A DNA stretch of 32,354 bases, from NCBI GenBank assembly GCA_050245975.1, contig JBFWWW010000027.1, positions 1-32,354 on the forward strand. Direction: 5' to 3'. Below, in pieces: positions 31,944 to 32,354 of the stretch; within the stretch, counting starts at the first letter, position 1, and the number at the start of each line of letters is the position of its first letter. Source of the stretch: JBFWWW01 sp050245975 (GTDB lineage Bacteria; Pseudomonadota; Alphaproteobacteria; Rhizobiales; Hyphomicrobiaceae). The notes below the pieces were generated by a model. The model worked only from the letters and a program-made list of their open reading frames with translations. It was not told the DNA's origin and did not search any database. The translations under genes were made by a program, and so were the position numbers.

Positions 31944-32354
31944 TTACCTCTTCAGTGCCGCGGCAGCCTTGGCCTGTTCGTTGCCCCCCTGGGCGCTCAC
32001 GTTTTCCGGCACCATCTCGCCGGCACGGTCGGAAATGGCCGCGAACCTGGCAGCGACCTGCTCCGGTGCATCCGGCCCCGTGCCGATGTAGACCCCCTGT
32101 GTGAGGGTGATGTTCGCGCGCTCGAACGTGCCTGCCCCGGCGCACAGGATCGTGCGCGTCGGCGCCGCCTCCGAGACGAGGAACAGAACGCCCGGCGTCA
32201 CGGCCTCGGGCGCGAATGCGGCCAGCGCGTCCTGCGAGAGAATATCCTCGGTCATGCGCGTCGCGGCCGTCGGCGCCAGGCAGTTGACGTGGATGTTGTT
32301 CTTCGCACCTTCGAGCGACAGGACCTGCATGAGGCCGACGACCGCCATCTTCGC
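31944..32354 (-). CDS. SDR, MFE-2/17beta-HSD4-like 3-hydroxyacyl-CoA dehydrogenase (N-terminus outside window)
   Basis: The last 136 residues of a short-chain dehydrogenase, beginning at the catalytic lysine (AKMAVVGLMQ). The N-terminal Rossmann motif and catalytic Tyr lie beyond the right edge. The run LEGAKNNIHVNCLAPTAATRMTE, then ILSQDALAAFAPEAVTPGVLFLVSE and GAGTFERANITLTQG, closely resembles the dehydrogenase domain of peroxisomal multifunctional enzyme type 2 (17beta-HSD4) and fungal Fox2. These oxidise (3R)-hydroxyacyl-CoA. The C-terminal extension of about 35 residues ends in low-complexity Ala/Lys. It is upstream of and coupled to the MaoC gene. The assignment to this branch is by recognition; the missing half would settle it. 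Confidence 0.85.
   Translation of the reverse strand, partial: AKMAVVGLMQVLSLEGAKNNIHVNCLAPTAATRMTEDILSQDALAAFAPEAVTPGVLFLVSEAAPTRTILCAGAGTFERANITLTQGVYIGTGPDAPEQVAARFAAISDRAGEMVPENVSAQGGNEQAKAAAALKR

Overview
The window is high-GC DNA from an alphaproteobacterium, most likely of the order Hyphomicrobiales (Rhizobiales). The placement rests on gene order and protein character: fabD-fabG-acpP-fabF-mltG-yicC-gmk on the minus strand, rpsF-rpsR-DUF2232-rplI followed by dnaB-alr-radA-cvpA-purF-SDR on the plus strand, and rlpA-dac-tmk-holB-metG-tatD-MBL on the minus strand. The RG-rich tail on ribosomal protein S6 and the insertion in DnaB fit the same group. I cannot name the genus. I see no rRNA, tRNA, CRISPR array, insertion sequence or phage gene.

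Layout. (1) 1-6764, minus strand: type II fatty acid synthesis (fabD, fabG, acpP, fabF), then mltG, the endoribonuclease-family gene yicC, and gmk, which is cut by the left edge. (2) 6765-7098: a divergent control region with back-to-back promoter candidates and a long rpsF leader. (3) 7099-9672, plus strand: the S6/S18/L9 ribosomal operon with a DUF2232 membrane protein inside it, closed by a clear intrinsic terminator. (4) 9673-18446, plus strand: a cyclopropane fatty acid synthase gene (cfa), then replicative helicase, alanine racemase, RadA, CvpA, PurF and an SDR. (5) 18443-25513, minus strand: a tightly coupled housekeeping operon (rlpA-like lipoprotein, D,D-carboxypeptidase, thymidylate kinase, DNA polymerase III delta', MetRS, TatD, MBL hydrolase). 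It converges on the SDR with both stop codons inside one CTAG.

(6) 25752-32354 is the accessory part. It holds an unusual double TetR regulator, an SDR, a Bcr/CflA-type exporter, an ACAD11-like acyl-CoA dehydrogenase and, 6 nt after it, an APH-fold kinase. Convergent to these are a MaoC hydratase and an MFE-2-like SDR that runs off the right edge. The dehydrogenase plus kinase pair matches the two halves of eukaryotic ACAD10/ACAD11 and the LvaA/LvaC pair of levulinate catabolism. My inference is that this locus degrades a 4-hydroxy (or otherwise gamma-oxygenated) acyl-CoA by phosphorylation, phosphate loss and then (3R)-type beta-oxidation. It is the most interesting part of the window.

Start codons were moved inward wherever a family-typical N-terminus and a ribosome-binding site supported it. 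Long open frames antisense to the genes are GC-rich shadows and were left out.
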